Source: Pseudoalteromonas ulvae UL12 (GTDB lineage: Bacteria > Pseudomonadota > Gammaproteobacteria > Enterobacterales > Alteromonadaceae). From it: a DNA stretch of 64,000 nucleotides. Where the stretch lies: NCBI RefSeq assembly GCF_014925405.1, contig NZ_AQHJ01000033.1:191041-255040 (forward strand), read 5' to 3'. The translations under genes and the position numbers were made by a program. Under the pieces are notes generated by a model. The model did not search any database. It was not told where the DNA came from and saw only the letters and a program-made list of their open reading frames with translations. Positions 35,653 to 45,301 of the stretch are shown here, piece after piece; positions within the stretch are counted from its first letter, which is position 1, and every line of letters begins with the position of its first letter.

Positions 35653-37415
35653 TGCCCGGTTTTGTTGGCTTTATCAATGAGATGCAAATAAACAATTGGA
35701 CTGCAGATTGTTTCACGCAGTTAGCTGGTCAAAAGGTGTCTCAATGGCAAGAGTTGGGCTGCCAAGTACAAATGAACGCGCAAAAAACCTCTATTGCTCA
35801 TCACAATTATTCAAATGACTTTTTTTGTGTCGATATTTGGGGAGATGTGTTGTCCTTCGATAGTAGTGGGTTCGACGATTTATTTCGCATCATAGAGCAT
35901 GCACTTTTAAGTGATGAAGTGGCCAGCTTTGCCAAAAAACTTAATGGCTATTTCGTAATTAGTGTGCTGGATAAACGAAACAATACACTCACGTTGATTA
36001 ATGATCGCTATGGAATGAAACCTCTTTATATATGGTCTAAGGATTCGTTGTTATATGGTTTTGCGAGTGAGCTTAAAGGGATTATTTTACACCCGAAGCA
36101 TCAACAACAGGTAGATCGTTCAGCACTTGAGACATTTATCGATGTTGGGCATTTCTTAGGGTTAGAAACTTTATTCACTGATGTCAAACGCATGCCTCCG
36201 GCAACAGTGCTGACTGTTTCGTTAACTTCTGGGCTGATGACCAAACAACGGTATTGGCAGTGGTCCGAGATAGGCATCGATAAAGAAATCGATTTTGATC
36301 ACGCTATTGATAAGGCTTATGAGCTTTTTGATCAGGCAATTAAGCGCGCATTAGCGACATGTGAAAACAAGCAGTTGGCTATCACGTTAAGTGGTGGTCT
36401 TGATTCTCGGGTTTTACTTGCAGCTGCAAGACAGCATTTTGACGGTGAAATCAAAACTTATACATTTGGCGAGCAGGGCTGTGCGGATGCCTTAATTGCT
36501 GCTCAGGTCGCTGATTTTGCAGGGGTGGATAATCAATTCACTCCTATTGATGGTCAAAATTGGTTTGATGGTAGGGAAGAAGGTGTGTGGCTTACTGATG
36601 GGCTAAAAAATGTATTGCATATGCATGCTCTTAGTTCTGTCTCGAGTATTGCGACACATTCTAATTATTTATTGAATGGTTTTTTAGGTGACGTCACAGC
36701 AGGTGGTAGCTATCTGATTGCAAATAAAGCACAGACTAACTTACTTGATATGGCCACTATTCGTTATGGAAAGCACGCTAGTAAAGCTCTGTTTGATCCT
36801 GATTATTTTGAAGGCTCGAGCAGCGATGGAGTTTTTATTTTCAACCGTGGTATGCGTTTTATTTCGGTCGGTAGTGATTTGTTGAGCAATCACCTCAATA
36901 ATTTTAAACCATTTATGGACAATGATTTTGTGGATTTTTTGTATTCGCTTCCTCAAGAAATGCGTGAGAATGGACGCCTTTATCATCATATGCTCTTAAA
37001 GTATTATCCTGATTTTTTTGCTGAGATCCCTTGGCAGCAGACAGGAAAACCGATCAGCCTAGCGGATTCAGAAAGTTATCACGCTGCATCAGGATTGAAG
37101 CAGCAGCTAAAAAATATTATTCGCGGCTCTGTTGTTGAAAGTGTGGCTAGGCGTCTATATCGCAAACTATCAAAAAAGCACCACTATGTTGCTTATGATG
37201 ATTGGTTACGACGCCCGCAGTTTAAGGAGTACACACGCCAGCTATTACTCGCAGAGCAGGCTATGTTACCGACATTGCTAGGGCGCGATAAAATCGAACT
37301 CATCTTGCAGCAGTTTTATAGCGGCAAAGAAGATCTAAAAGCTGAGACAATTGGCAGCTTATTAACGTTAGAAATCTACTTCAAGCAATTGTCTCTACGC
37401 AAAAAAACGGTGTAA
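35652..37415 (+). CDS. Asparagine-synthetase-like protein without the Cys2 nucleophile (copy 1)
   Basis: A 587-residue protein with the two-domain layout of asparagine synthetase B: an N-terminal Ntn-type domain (NGYFVISVLDKRNNTLTLIN, then DRYGMKPLYIW) and a synthetase domain with the PPi loop LSGGLDSRVLL (SGGLDS at 247-252). The second residue is Pro (MPGFVGFIN), not the catalytic Cys of MCGI, so glutamine hydrolysis is not expected. It may form an amide from ATP and another amine, as beta-lactam synthetase does, or amidate a sugar acid with free ammonia. Its place inside the glycan cluster suggests glycan decoration. A second, diverged copy is at 42751. Confidence 0.82.
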   Translation: MPGFVGFINEMQINNWTADCFTQLAGQKVSQWQELGCQVQMNAQKTSIAHHNYSNDFFCVDIWGDVLSFDSSGFDDLFRIIEHALLSDEVASFAKKLNGYFVISVLDKRNNTLTLINDRYGMKPLYIWSKDSLLYGFASELKGIILHPKHQQQVDRSALETFIDVGHFLGLETLFTDVKRMPPATVLTVSLTSGLMTKQRYWQWSEIGIDKEIDFDHAIDKAYELFDQAIKRALATCENKQLAITLSGGLDSRVLLAAARQHFDGEIKTYTFGEQGCADALIAAQVADFAGVDNQFTPIDGQNWFDGREEGVWLTDGLKNVLHMHALSSVSSIATHSNYLLNGFLGDVTAGGSYLIANKAQTNLLDMATIRYGKHASKALFDPDYFEGSSSDGVFIFNRGMRFISVGSDLLSNHLNNFKPFMDNDFVDFLYSLPQEMRENGRLYHHMLLKYYPDFFAEIPWQQTGKPISLADSESYHAASGLKQQLKNIIRGSVVESVARRLYRKLSKKHHYVAYDDWLRRPQFKEYTRQLLLAEQAMLPTLLGRDKIELILQQFYSGKEDLKAETIGSLLTLEIYFKQLSLRKKTV

Positions 37416-37438
37416 TTGACCTGTGTTTTTAGGTATAT

Positions 37439-37484
37439 AAATAACCATTTAGCGATGTCTTTAATAGCAAAATGGTTGTTATTT
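37439..37484. repeat. Inverted repeat upstream of rmlB
   Basis: AAATAACCATTT pairs with AAATGGTTgTTATTT (one bulged base) around a loop of about 19 bases, in the only sizeable gap of this cluster. It could be a terminator or a regulatory site for the downstream genes. Confidence 0.4.
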
Positions 37485-37566
37485 TGCGATAATTCGCAGC
37501 GATTTTTGCTGTTTTCTTCTGTTTATATCTCACTTAGCAGCTAAATAGACACTAATAGGATTTTTA

Positions 37567-38631
37567 ATGAAAACAATCATCGTAACAGGCGGTGCAGGCT
37601 TTATTGGTAGTGCAGTCGTTCGTTATTTAATAAATGAGACTCCGAATAAAGTGATCAATGTTGATAAGCTCACTTATGCTGGGAATTTAGAATCTCTTGA
37701 GAGTGTGAGTACTCACGATAGATATGAATTTATTCAAGCTGATATTTGTGATCGAGCTGCAATAGAGCAGGTATTTTTGGACTTCCAGCCTCATATTGTT
37801 ATGCATTTAGCTGCTGAATCACATGTTGATCGCTCTATTGATGGACCGGGTGACTTTATTCAAACTAATATTGTAGGAACATATACATTGTTAGAGGTCG
37901 CTCGAAAATACTGGATGCAGTTAGACGAGAATAATAAAACAGCCTTTCGTTTTCATCATATTTCAACAGATGAGGTCTATGGTGATCTAGCTGACTCTGG
38001 TTTGCTCTTCACTGAAGAGACCTCTTATGATCCCAGCTCACCATACTCAGCAAGTAAAGCCAGCTCAGATCATTTAGTGAGGGCATGGCAAAGAACCTAT
38101 GGTTTACCTACTGTCATTACTAATTGTTCAAATAATTATGGGCCATTTCATTTCCCAGAAAAGCTTATTCCTCTAGTTATTCTTAATGCATTAGAAGGGA
38201 AGCCCTTACCTATATATGGTGACGGTTCTCAAATCAGAGATTGGTTATTTGTTGAAGACCATGCTCGGGCTTTGGTTAAAGTTGCATTGGAAGGGGATAT
38301 TGCGAAAACATACAATATTGGCGGACATAACGAGAAAAAGAATATCGAAGTAGTAGAAACTATTTGTAGTATTTTAGATGAGCTAGTCACCGAAAAACCT
38401 AATGGTCTTAGCTCTTTCAATGAGTTAATTACCTTTGTGGCTGATAGACCCGGCCATGATTTACGCTATGCAATAGATGCAAGTAAAATATCACAGGAAC
38501 TAAATTGGCAACCTGAAGAGACATTTGAATCAGGGTTGCTCAAAACAGTTCAATGGTATTTAGGTAACCAGCAGTGGTGTAAAAATGTTCAGTCGGGGAA
38601 ATATCAACGAGAGCGCTTAGGAGCACAATAA
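37567..38631 (+). CDS. rmlB: dTDP-glucose 4,6-dehydratase
   Basis: A 354-residue short-chain dehydrogenase family enzyme turning dTDP-glucose into dTDP-4-keto-6-deoxyglucose. NAD-binding [27 protein letters not shown], the STDEVYGD active-site segment and [14 protein letters not shown] (Tyr and Lys) are all present. It supplies the aminotransferase at 31439. rmlA follows 1 base later; no rmlC or rmlD is present, so rhamnose is not the evident product. Confidence 0.97.
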   Translation: MKTIIVTGGAGFIGSAVVRYLINETPNKVINVDKLTYAGNLESLESVSTHDRYEFIQADICDRAAIEQVFLDFQPHIVMHLAAESHVDRSIDGPGDFIQTNIVGTYTLLEVARKYWMQLDENNKTAFRFHHISTDEVYGDLADSGLLFTEETSYDPSSPYSASKASSDHLVRAWQRTYGLPTVITNCSNNYGPFHFPEKLIPLVILNALEGKPLPIYGDGSQIRDWLFVEDHARALVKVALEGDIAKTYNIGGHNEKKNIEVVETICSILDELVTEKPNGLSSFNELITFVADRPGHDLRYAIDASKISQELNWQPEETFESGLLKTVQWYLGNQQWCKNVQSGKYQRERLGAQ

Positions 38632-38632
38632 A

Positions 38633-39508
38633 ATGAAAGGAATTATTCTTGCTGGTGGCAGTGGTACTCGCTTGTTTCCTATAACGAAAGGTGTATCTAA
38701 ACAGTTATTGCCTGTTTATGATAAGCCGATGATTTATTATCCATTATCAGTTCTTATGCTGGCTGGCATTCGTGAAGTATTAATTATTACAACCCCTGAT
38801 GATAAATCTCAGTTCATAAATTTACTTGGTGATGGTAGTGAGTTTGGTATATCAATCAGTTATGCGATTCAAGAAAAACCAGAGGGGTTAGCTCAAGCGT
38901 TTACAATTGGCGAGTCCTTCATTGGTTCTGACAATGTATGCTTGATTTTAGGGGATAATATTTTCTATGGTGCGAATTTTTCACCAAAACTGAAAGCTGC
39001 TGCTCAACTTGAAACTGGTGCAAGAGTTTTTGCGTATCAGGTGCATGATCCTGAACGTTTTGGTGTTGTTGAAATTGATAGCGACTTCAATGCGCTTTCT
39101 ATTGAAGAAAAACCACTTCATGCAAAATCAAACTATGCTGTGACTGGCTTATATTTTTATGATAACTCGGTGATAGAAATAGCAAAAAAGGTGAAACCCT
39201 CTTCTCGTGGGGAACTTGAGATTACCGCGGTTAATCAAGCGTACTTAGAGCAAAAGAATTTAAAAGTAGAAATCTTAGGTCGTGGCTTTGCTTGGCTTGA
39301 CACTGGCACTCACGATAGCTTAATGGAAGCTTCATTATTCGTGCAAACGGTTGAGAAAAGACAAGGATTTAAAATTGCTTGTTTAGAGGAAATCGCTTAC
39401 TTGCAAAATTGGCTAACAAAAGAGCAAGTCGAGTCACAAGGAAAAAAACTCGCTAAAACAGAGTATGGCCAATATTTATTGCATTTAGTCAAAGGGAATC
39501 ACTGTTAA
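38633..39508 (+). CDS. rmlA: Glucose-1-phosphate thymidylyltransferase
   Basis: A 291-residue nucleotidyltransferase making dTDP-glucose. It has the signature [38 protein letters not shown], the LGDNIFYG metal site, and [18 protein letters not shown]. It precedes the dehydratase in the pathway and overlaps the Wzz gene as TAATG. Confidence 0.97.
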   Translation: MKGIILAGGSGTRLFPITKGVSKQLLPVYDKPMIYYPLSVLMLAGIREVLIITTPDDKSQFINLLGDGSEFGISISYAIQEKPEGLAQAFTIGESFIGSDNVCLILGDNIFYGANFSPKLKAAAQLETGARVFAYQVHDPERFGVVEIDSDFNALSIEEKPLHAKSNYAVTGLYFYDNSVIEIAKKVKPSSRGELEITAVNQAYLEQKNLKVEILGRGFAWLDTGTHDSLMEASLFVQTVEKRQGFKIACLEEIAYLQNWLTKEQVESQGKKLAKTEYGQYLLHLVKGNHC

Positions 39509-40446
39509 TGAGTCAAGCAAACAACTCGGCAGAACAAGCTGATCATCAGCCTCTAGATTTAATTGCACTATGGTTAGTTCTTTGGCGCAGTAAATGGAGT
39601 ATTATCGGTTTTACGATAGCTTTTACTTGTGCTGCGGTCGTATATTCACTTCAGTTACCAAATATTTATAAATCGAGTGTTTTACTGTCACCTCAGGAGT
39701 CTCAGGATTCAGGTCTGTCTGGTTTAGCTGGGCAATTTGGTGGATTGGCAAGTGTTGCGGGAATAAATTTGGCAGGTGGCAATAATGATACTGCGATGCA
39801 TATTGAAATTATTAAGTCAAAAGACTTCTTATATGACTTTTTTAATAAGCATAATATTGCACCTTTGCTGTTTGCGGTCAAAGAGTGGGATAAAAATACT
39901 GAACAATTAATTTTTGATGAGCTGCGTTATGATGGCCAATTGCATGTTTGGCAAATCAATAATGAGAAAAATGAAAGTTTTGAGCCCTCACAATATGATG
40001 TTTATGAGCGATTTTTAAAGCTCTTATCTATCTTCCAAAATAAAACGACGGGTTTGGTTACGATTGAGTTCGAGCATCAATCACCGAGCGTAGCAAAAAA
40101 TATTCTAGACTTAATTGTTGCTGATATTAATGAACTCATGCGACAAACAGAGATTAATGATAAGCAAAAAAGCATTGAATTTTTAGGTATGCAGCTAACT
40201 AAAACCAGCATAGCTGAAATGAAAAATGTATTTTACAGCATTATAGAAGAGCAAACTAAGTTGATGCTTTTGGCTGAAGTACGAAAAGACTTTGTTTTCA
40301 AGGTCATTGATAGTCCAATTGTTGAGGAGCGAAAGTCTTCACCTAATAGAGCTATTATTTGTATCGCATCACTGTTATTTGGCGGCTTAATTAGTTGTTT
40401 AGTTTGTTTGGTGCTTCATTTTTATAGAAGTTTCAAAACAGCTTAA
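39508..40446 (+). CDS. Wzz-type polysaccharide chain-length regulator
   Basis: A 312-residue inner-membrane protein with two membrane helices (about 30-49 and 285-305) around a helical periplasmic domain. The start PLDLIALWLVLWRSKWSIIG and the NIYKSSVLLSPQESQ strand are typical of Wzz/PCP-1 proteins. The Gly-rich GLSGLAGQFGGLASVAGINL is common in this group. There is no kinase domain. It should set the modal length of the polymer made by the EpsG-like polymerase that follows. Confidence 0.88.
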   Translation: MSQANNSAEQADHQPLDLIALWLVLWRSKWSIIGFTIAFTCAAVVYSLQLPNIYKSSVLLSPQESQDSGLSGLAGQFGGLASVAGINLAGGNNDTAMHIEIIKSKDFLYDFFNKHNIAPLLFAVKEWDKNTEQLIFDELRYDGQLHVWQINNEKNESFEPSQYDVYERFLKLLSIFQNKTTGLVTIEFEHQSPSVAKNILDLIVADINELMRQTEINDKQKSIEFLGMQLTKTSIAEMKNVFYSIIEEQTKLMLLAEVRKDFVFKVIDSPIVEERKSSPNRAIICIASLLFGGLISCLVCLVLHFYRSFKTA

Positions 40447-40484
40447 TATGAGCGTTTATCAAATTTTTATAATAAGTAATATTT

Positions 40485-41780
40485 GTGAATAATCTTGCTA
40501 TCCGAGAATTAAGCCCTGTTGATAGTATCCGTAACAGGTTGGCGTTGTGTGGCTTTGGGGTCTCGGTATTACTTATTCTATGGTTTATTGTCCCTACTAT
40601 TCTTTGGCTCGCTTTAACATTCCTATTTGCATTATCTTTTCATCAATCTTATCGAAGCAACACGCTTGCTTTGGTGGTATCTGCTACCTTAGCATTTTTA
40701 GTTTCTAGTCGGTATGTTGGTTTTTTATGGGGAGGAGCTGATGATATGCCTTCCTATTTTATGGCCTATCAGAATTATAGAGACTATTCAGGTATGCTGG
40801 CTACTTCGCTAATTTATGCAAAACATGCGGATTTTTTGTTTGGTTTGTTTAGTTGGGCTGTTGCCGCAGTAAGTGATAATCATGCGTTTATATATTACTT
40901 CGTAACGTTATTCCTTACTTATGTGCTGATATGGTGCTTTTTTAAAATGACAGGTGTAGCAAACCCCTTTTTGTGTTTTTTATTAACAGTCCTGTTTTAT
41001 AAGCTTTTCCAAAGTCAGTGGCACTTAATTCGTGCCTGTATGGCTATTCCAATTCTGTTATCTGGAATTTTGCTCGCAAGGAATAACTTTAAGAAAGGTT
41101 TTTTGATATTTATAATTGGTGGTTTATTTCATTTCTCGACATTTTTTATGTTGTTTCCTCTGTTACTTTTAGGTCGCTATTTAGACAAAAAGTGGCAGGC
41201 TGCTGACATTATTAAGTTTTTAGTACTCTTTTTTGGGGCTGTAATAGGTGTTGTATTATCAGTTAAGCTCCTTAGCGCTACAACAAGTAATTATATGCTC
41301 AATAAAATTGCAACACGGCTGGTATTCGAGCCGAGCTTTGCTAAAGCGCCAACCTTCCTGTTTATGTTGATAATCAACATTGCTGCAATACCTGGTTACT
41401 TACGCACTTCAAATATTCACTTTTTTAGAGTATTTAACATTTTCAGCTTCATTAATTTTTTGTGCTTGTGTGCCATTTTTGTAATTGGGGATGAGCTGCA
41501 TCGTATTTTATTACCTTTGTATCTTCTTTACCCCTTAGTGCTTTTTTATGCCTGTGAGTATTTAAATCCAAAGCCTCTGTTATATGTTTTTATTGTTGGA
41601 TTGATTAGTTTCCTGCTATTTGCATTTACTTATGTCATTTGGATAAATGAAAGTAACTTTTATTATCTTGCCCCTTTGGAAAAACACCCATTAGAATTTA
41701 ATGGTGTAGATCATGTAAGGCATTTTAAAACCTATCTTATTGAAGATATTACTTATTACGATGGTTACAGAAATAAGTAA
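40485..41780 (+). CDS. EpsG-family membrane protein, probable polysaccharide polymerase (Wzy)
   Basis: A 431-residue protein with about 10-12 membrane helices, starting at GTG. The EpsG pattern is seen in SQWHLIRACMAIPILLSG, then RNNFKKGFLIFIIGGLFHFS: the R/K-rich loop followed by an F-H-x-S helix. Position between Wzz and glycosyltransferases supports the role of repeat-unit polymerase. Sequence in this family is poorly conserved, so the call rests on topology, motif and context. Confidence 0.75.
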   Translation: MNNLAIRELSPVDSIRNRLALCGFGVSVLLILWFIVPTILWLALTFLFALSFHQSYRSNTLALVVSATLAFLVSSRYVGFLWGGADDMPSYFMAYQNYRDYSGMLATSLIYAKHADFLFGLFSWAVAAVSDNHAFIYYFVTLFLTYVLIWCFFKMTGVANPFLCFLLTVLFYKLFQSQWHLIRACMAIPILLSGILLARNNFKKGFLIFIIGGLFHFSTFFMLFPLLLLGRYLDKKWQAADIIKFLVLFFGAVIGVVLSVKLLSATTSNYMLNKIATRLVFEPSFAKAPTFLFMLIINIAAIPGYLRTSNIHFFRVFNIFSFINFLCLCAIFVIGDELHRILLPLYLLYPLVLFYACEYLNPKPLLYVFIVGLISFLLFAFTYVIWINESNFYYLAPLEKHPLEFNGVDHVRHFKTYLIEDITYYDGYRNK

Positions 41781-41818
41781 TATGTGGAATTATTATTAAA
41801 TTTAATGGCGTTTTCATT

Positions 41819-42754
41819 ATGGCTCAGTTAGTCAGCATTATTATACCTACATACAAGCGTGCGAGCGCATTGCCCCAAGCTATCTCGAGTGTTAAAGCGC
41901 AAACATATTCTAATTGGGAGCTATTGATTGTAGATGATAACCATCCTGAGTCTGTTGAGCGATTAGAAACTGAACGTGTAATGGCTGGATTTACTGACGA
42001 TGCTAATATCCGCTATATCCAGCATGAAAAAAATCTTGGTGCATGCACTGCGCGTAATACTGGGTTGGACCATGCAAGCGGTATTTATGTTGCTTATTTA
42101 GATGACGATGATCTGTGGCATCAAGAAAAGTTAGAAAAGCAAGTTAATGCCTTACTTGCTTCGCAAGTTTCATTTTGTTACTCAGATATGGAGCTTTCTT
42201 ATCAGGGGAGAATCAAATACTTTTCCTGTGTCCCAGATAAAAATCTTTACTTACGTCTTTTGAATCAAGGGTTTGGTATTTGTACTTCAGCGCTATTAAT
42301 CAAAAGGGAAGCGCTCAATGCAATTGGTGGTTTTGATGATTCACTTCCAAGTATGCAAGATTATGATTTACTTCTGCGATTGAGTAAGGCCTTTGATGCG
42401 GTTCATATACCAGAAGCATTATTAATTTATCAGTTGGCTGAAGATGGTATTTCATGTAACCCTGACTCAAAAGTGAAAGGCCATCAAGGAATAATAAATA
42501 AGTACCAAGCAGAGTATCTATCGTTGGGCCTTCATAAAGGGTTATCGCGCCAGTTTGAGAGTTTAGGTGATTTTCAGTTGCGCAGTTCACAGCGTATCAA
42601 AGCAATATCTAGTTACTGGAAAGGGCTATGCTTATCACCATTTAATCCAAGATTATTATGTAAGTTATTAATTGGTGGATTGTGTGGTAAAAAACCATTG
42701 GAGTCATATTTACAATATAGACAAGATAAATCATCTAAAAAGGTTTCAGAATGA
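41819..42754 (+). CDS. Family 2 glycosyltransferase
   Basis: A 311-residue GT-A enzyme: VSIIIPTYKRASALPQAISS, WELLIVDDNH, NLGACTARNTGLDHASG, and the metal-binding YLDDDDLWHQEKL. The C-terminal part has a PSMQDYDLLLRL acceptor-side motif. The linkage and donor are unknown. Its end overlaps the next gene as ATGA. Confidence 0.9.
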   Translation: MAQLVSIIIPTYKRASALPQAISSVKAQTYSNWELLIVDDNHPESVERLETERVMAGFTDDANIRYIQHEKNLGACTARNTGLDHASGIYVAYLDDDDLWHQEKLEKQVNALLASQVSFCYSDMELSYQGRIKYFSCVPDKNLYLRLLNQGFGICTSALLIKREALNAIGGFDDSLPSMQDYDLLLRLSKAFDAVHIPEALLIYQLAEDGISCNPDSKVKGHQGIINKYQAEYLSLGLHKGLSRQFESLGDFQLRSSQRIKAISSYWKGLCLSPFNPRLLCKLLIGGLCGKKPLESYLQYRQDKSSKKVSE

Positions 42755-44265
42755 GAGGCTTATATATTAATTGTGACAACTCAAAACTACGCCTTTCTTC
42801 TCAACTAGCGAGTGTTTATAGCAAGCAAATAGTATTGCCAGAGCAATACGGAAATGGGATGCTTATTTACAATCCTCAAGAGTGGCACAATGCACCTATG
42901 TTGAGTCTTGGAAGTAATCATTTTGTTTTATCAGGATGGTTTATTTATAAGAATCAACGAAATAATCTATCACTACTAGCCAGTGATTTAGTGGATTGTG
43001 GCTATGAAGTATTACGTCACATTACATCAGGTTCTTTTGTTTTATTATGGGTAAGCCCTGATGAGAAAACTGTTATTGTAGATCCTTTCGGGTTATCAAC
43101 TCATTTTATTGATACGCAGTCAGATAGAATTACAGTCGCACCGAGTGTAAAGGTCTTGTACAAAGAGAGTGTTCATACATTAAATGACACACTTAACTCT
43201 ATCTTAGGAAAAAAACATCATTTGTTTGGTAATTATACGCTTTATAATGGCATTGAGAGGTTGTCTCCAGGCTCTTATAAGCAAGAATCAACTAAAGAAG
43301 CGTGTTTTTATTATTCATTTGAAACAGAGCTTGAACCTATTGCTTTACTTGGCGGGAAGGTTCAAAAGTTAGTCGAAAATTGGCCCTATGACTCTAGAAT
43401 TTTACCCTTAAGTAGTGGTTTAGACTCGCGATTTCTATTAGCGAATGGTCGATTCAAATCAGGCTTTACATATGGCCCCGAAAACTCGCCAGAGATAAAC
43501 ATTGCCGGACATTTCAGAGCTTGTTTTTCGCAATACAAATCATTCGACTATAGTGAGCAACCTTTACATGACGATGAACCCGCTATTTTAGATGAATTGT
43601 CTTTTGGTATCTTAACTCCGATACCGAGGCTATTAACGAATTATATTTATGCGAAGGAGCTGTTCCCGCAATCGAACGCCTTTTTTGATGGTTATTTAGG
43701 AGATGTGCTCCAAAGGGGAACTTATGTCGGTTTTAAAGGTAAGTTAGGGGAGTTATTCAAAATTTTCCCATTTATTTACCGATTATACCCTTTTAGTGCA
43801 AAACGTATTTTGCAGTGGCGATATAAAGAGTTATCTGCATTAGAGTTTGACCTAGTGTACGCTGATTTTTTGAAGTGGACTGAATCCCTTAAATTAAATG
43901 ATTTACAGAAAGTGACTTATTATGAGTTTTTGTTTGGGCGGGGAGGGCGCTACACTATTTTCGGCAGCAATGTGCTTGCAGCTCAGCTATTTACTGTTGT
44001 ATCGCCGTTTGCTGATATATCAGTATTTAACTCACTAATAAATCATGACTTCAAAAATGCATTAAGTTATAAAACAATGCATCAACTTTGGTCAAAGGTA
44101 GCAAAAAAGTATAGTGAGGTAAAAGTTGAGTCTGGTTACACACCTCGAAGTAATCGTTTTTTGATTCCTATTGTTCAAATTACTTACCGCATGATGTTTC
44201 ATTTTATTCCATCTAGAGCTAACTACGGTGTTAAATTAAGCCGAGATATAAAAAAAGGTGAGTAA
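42751..44265 (+). CDS. Asparagine-synthetase-like protein without the Cys2 nucleophile (copy 2)
   Basis: A 504-residue, strongly diverged relative of asparagine synthetase. The N-terminal domain (MRGLYINCDNSKLRLSS, FVLLWVSPDEKTVIVDPFG) lacks Cys2. The synthetase domain keeps the PPi loop as LSSGLDSRFLL (221-226). It resembles the copy at 35652 in plan but not closely in sequence, so it is not a recent duplicate. The substrate is unknown; an ATP-dependent amide-bond-forming role on the glycan is possible. Confidence 0.72.
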   Translation: MRGLYINCDNSKLRLSSQLASVYSKQIVLPEQYGNGMLIYNPQEWHNAPMLSLGSNHFVLSGWFIYKNQRNNLSLLASDLVDCGYEVLRHITSGSFVLLWVSPDEKTVIVDPFGLSTHFIDTQSDRITVAPSVKVLYKESVHTLNDTLNSILGKKHHLFGNYTLYNGIERLSPGSYKQESTKEACFYYSFETELEPIALLGGKVQKLVENWPYDSRILPLSSGLDSRFLLANGRFKSGFTYGPENSPEINIAGHFRACFSQYKSFDYSEQPLHDDEPAILDELSFGILTPIPRLLTNYIYAKELFPQSNAFFDGYLGDVLQRGTYVGFKGKLGELFKIFPFIYRLYPFSAKRILQWRYKELSALEFDLVYADFLKWTESLKLNDLQKVTYYEFLFGRGGRYTIFGSNVLAAQLFTVVSPFADISVFNSLINHDFKNALSYKTMHQLWSKVAKKYSEVKVESGYTPRSNRFLIPIVQITYRMMFHFIPSRANYGVKLSRDIKKGE

Positions 44266-45297
44266 TTGAAATCAATTTTATTAATTTCCAATATGGGGCC
44301 TAGTGAACAGCACCCTAATTCAGGTATTTTTATTGCAAATCAATATAATGAACTTAGAAAAAATAAAGAGTTATCTTTTGATTATTTTTATTTAACTCAA
44401 GATAAAAAGCACGGCTTAGCAAAGATTTTGCGTTACCCTTTATTTTTATGGCAGTTTATTTCTAAGTATATTTTTAATCACAAAAAAATAGACTTAATCC
44501 ATGTGCATTTTTATTATCCCAATATTATATTGGCTGCACTGTATAAGTTATTGCGAAACAGAAAGCTGCGTATTGTCGTGACATTTCATGGCAGCGATAT
44601 TTATTACTATACTCCTGCGAAGAGCAGTTATCGTTTTTTCTCTCTATTTGTTGATCAATATATTTTTGTGAGCTCAGAACTTAAAAAGCGCTTTTATAAA
44701 GCAGTTGATGGGCGAGTTATTTCGGCAGGTGCACTCGACCTATTTTATAAATTAACGAGTGAGAAAGATAAAAAATATGACTTATTATTTGTTGGTCATT
44801 TAGATTTTAACAAAGGAATTGACCGTCTTTTAAAGCTTGCTGATAGCCTGGAAAATTCTGTTAGAATTGCAGTTGTTGGTCAAGGTGATTCTACTGTTTT
44901 AGATCAGTATATTAATAATGGAAGCATTGCATATTTAGGCCCCCAAACGCCCGATAGGTTGAAGGAAATCTATTCGCAAAGCCGTTTCTTACTTAATTTA
45001 TCAAGAAATGAGTCATTTGGGCTCGTTTTAACTGAAGCGATGGCTCAAGGAGTGCCTGTAATTGCTACTCAGACAGATGGTGCTGCAACACAAATTAGTG
45101 ATAATGAGAATGGCTTCTTATTAAAAAATGACTGCAAATGGTTACAAGATGATGGTGTGGCAATTATCAAACAAGTGCTTAATAGCAATCAGCTGAAGTA
45201 TAAAATTTTATCTCAAAAAGCCGCCGAATCGGCACAACGACATAAATTATCAAACATAACGAATGAATTGATAACTATTTATAACGACTTATTATAA
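44266..45297 (+). CDS. Family 4 glycosyltransferase
   Basis: A 343-residue GT-B enzyme starting at TTG behind AAGGTGA. The N-terminal domain has ISNMGPSEQHPNSGIF and VVTFHGSDIYYY. The C-terminal nucleotide-sugar site has LLFVGHLDFNKGIDRLLKLA and the E-x7-E motif in NESFGLVLTEAMAQGVPVIA. This part of the cluster is visibly AT-rich compared with the flanks, as often in acquired O-antigen genes. Confidence 0.9.
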   Translation: MKSILLISNMGPSEQHPNSGIFIANQYNELRKNKELSFDYFYLTQDKKHGLAKILRYPLFLWQFISKYIFNHKKIDLIHVHFYYPNIILAALYKLLRNRKLRIVVTFHGSDIYYYTPAKSSYRFFSLFVDQYIFVSSELKKRFYKAVDGRVISAGALDLFYKLTSEKDKKYDLLFVGHLDFNKGIDRLLKLADSLENSVRIAVVGQGDSTVLDQYINNGSIAYLGPQTPDRLKEIYSQSRFLLNLSRNESFGLVLTEAMAQGVPVIATQTDGAATQISDNENGFLLKNDCKWLQDDGVAIIKQVLNSNQLKYKILSQKAAESAQRHKLSNITNELITIYNDLL

Positions 45298-45301
45298 AGT
45301 A

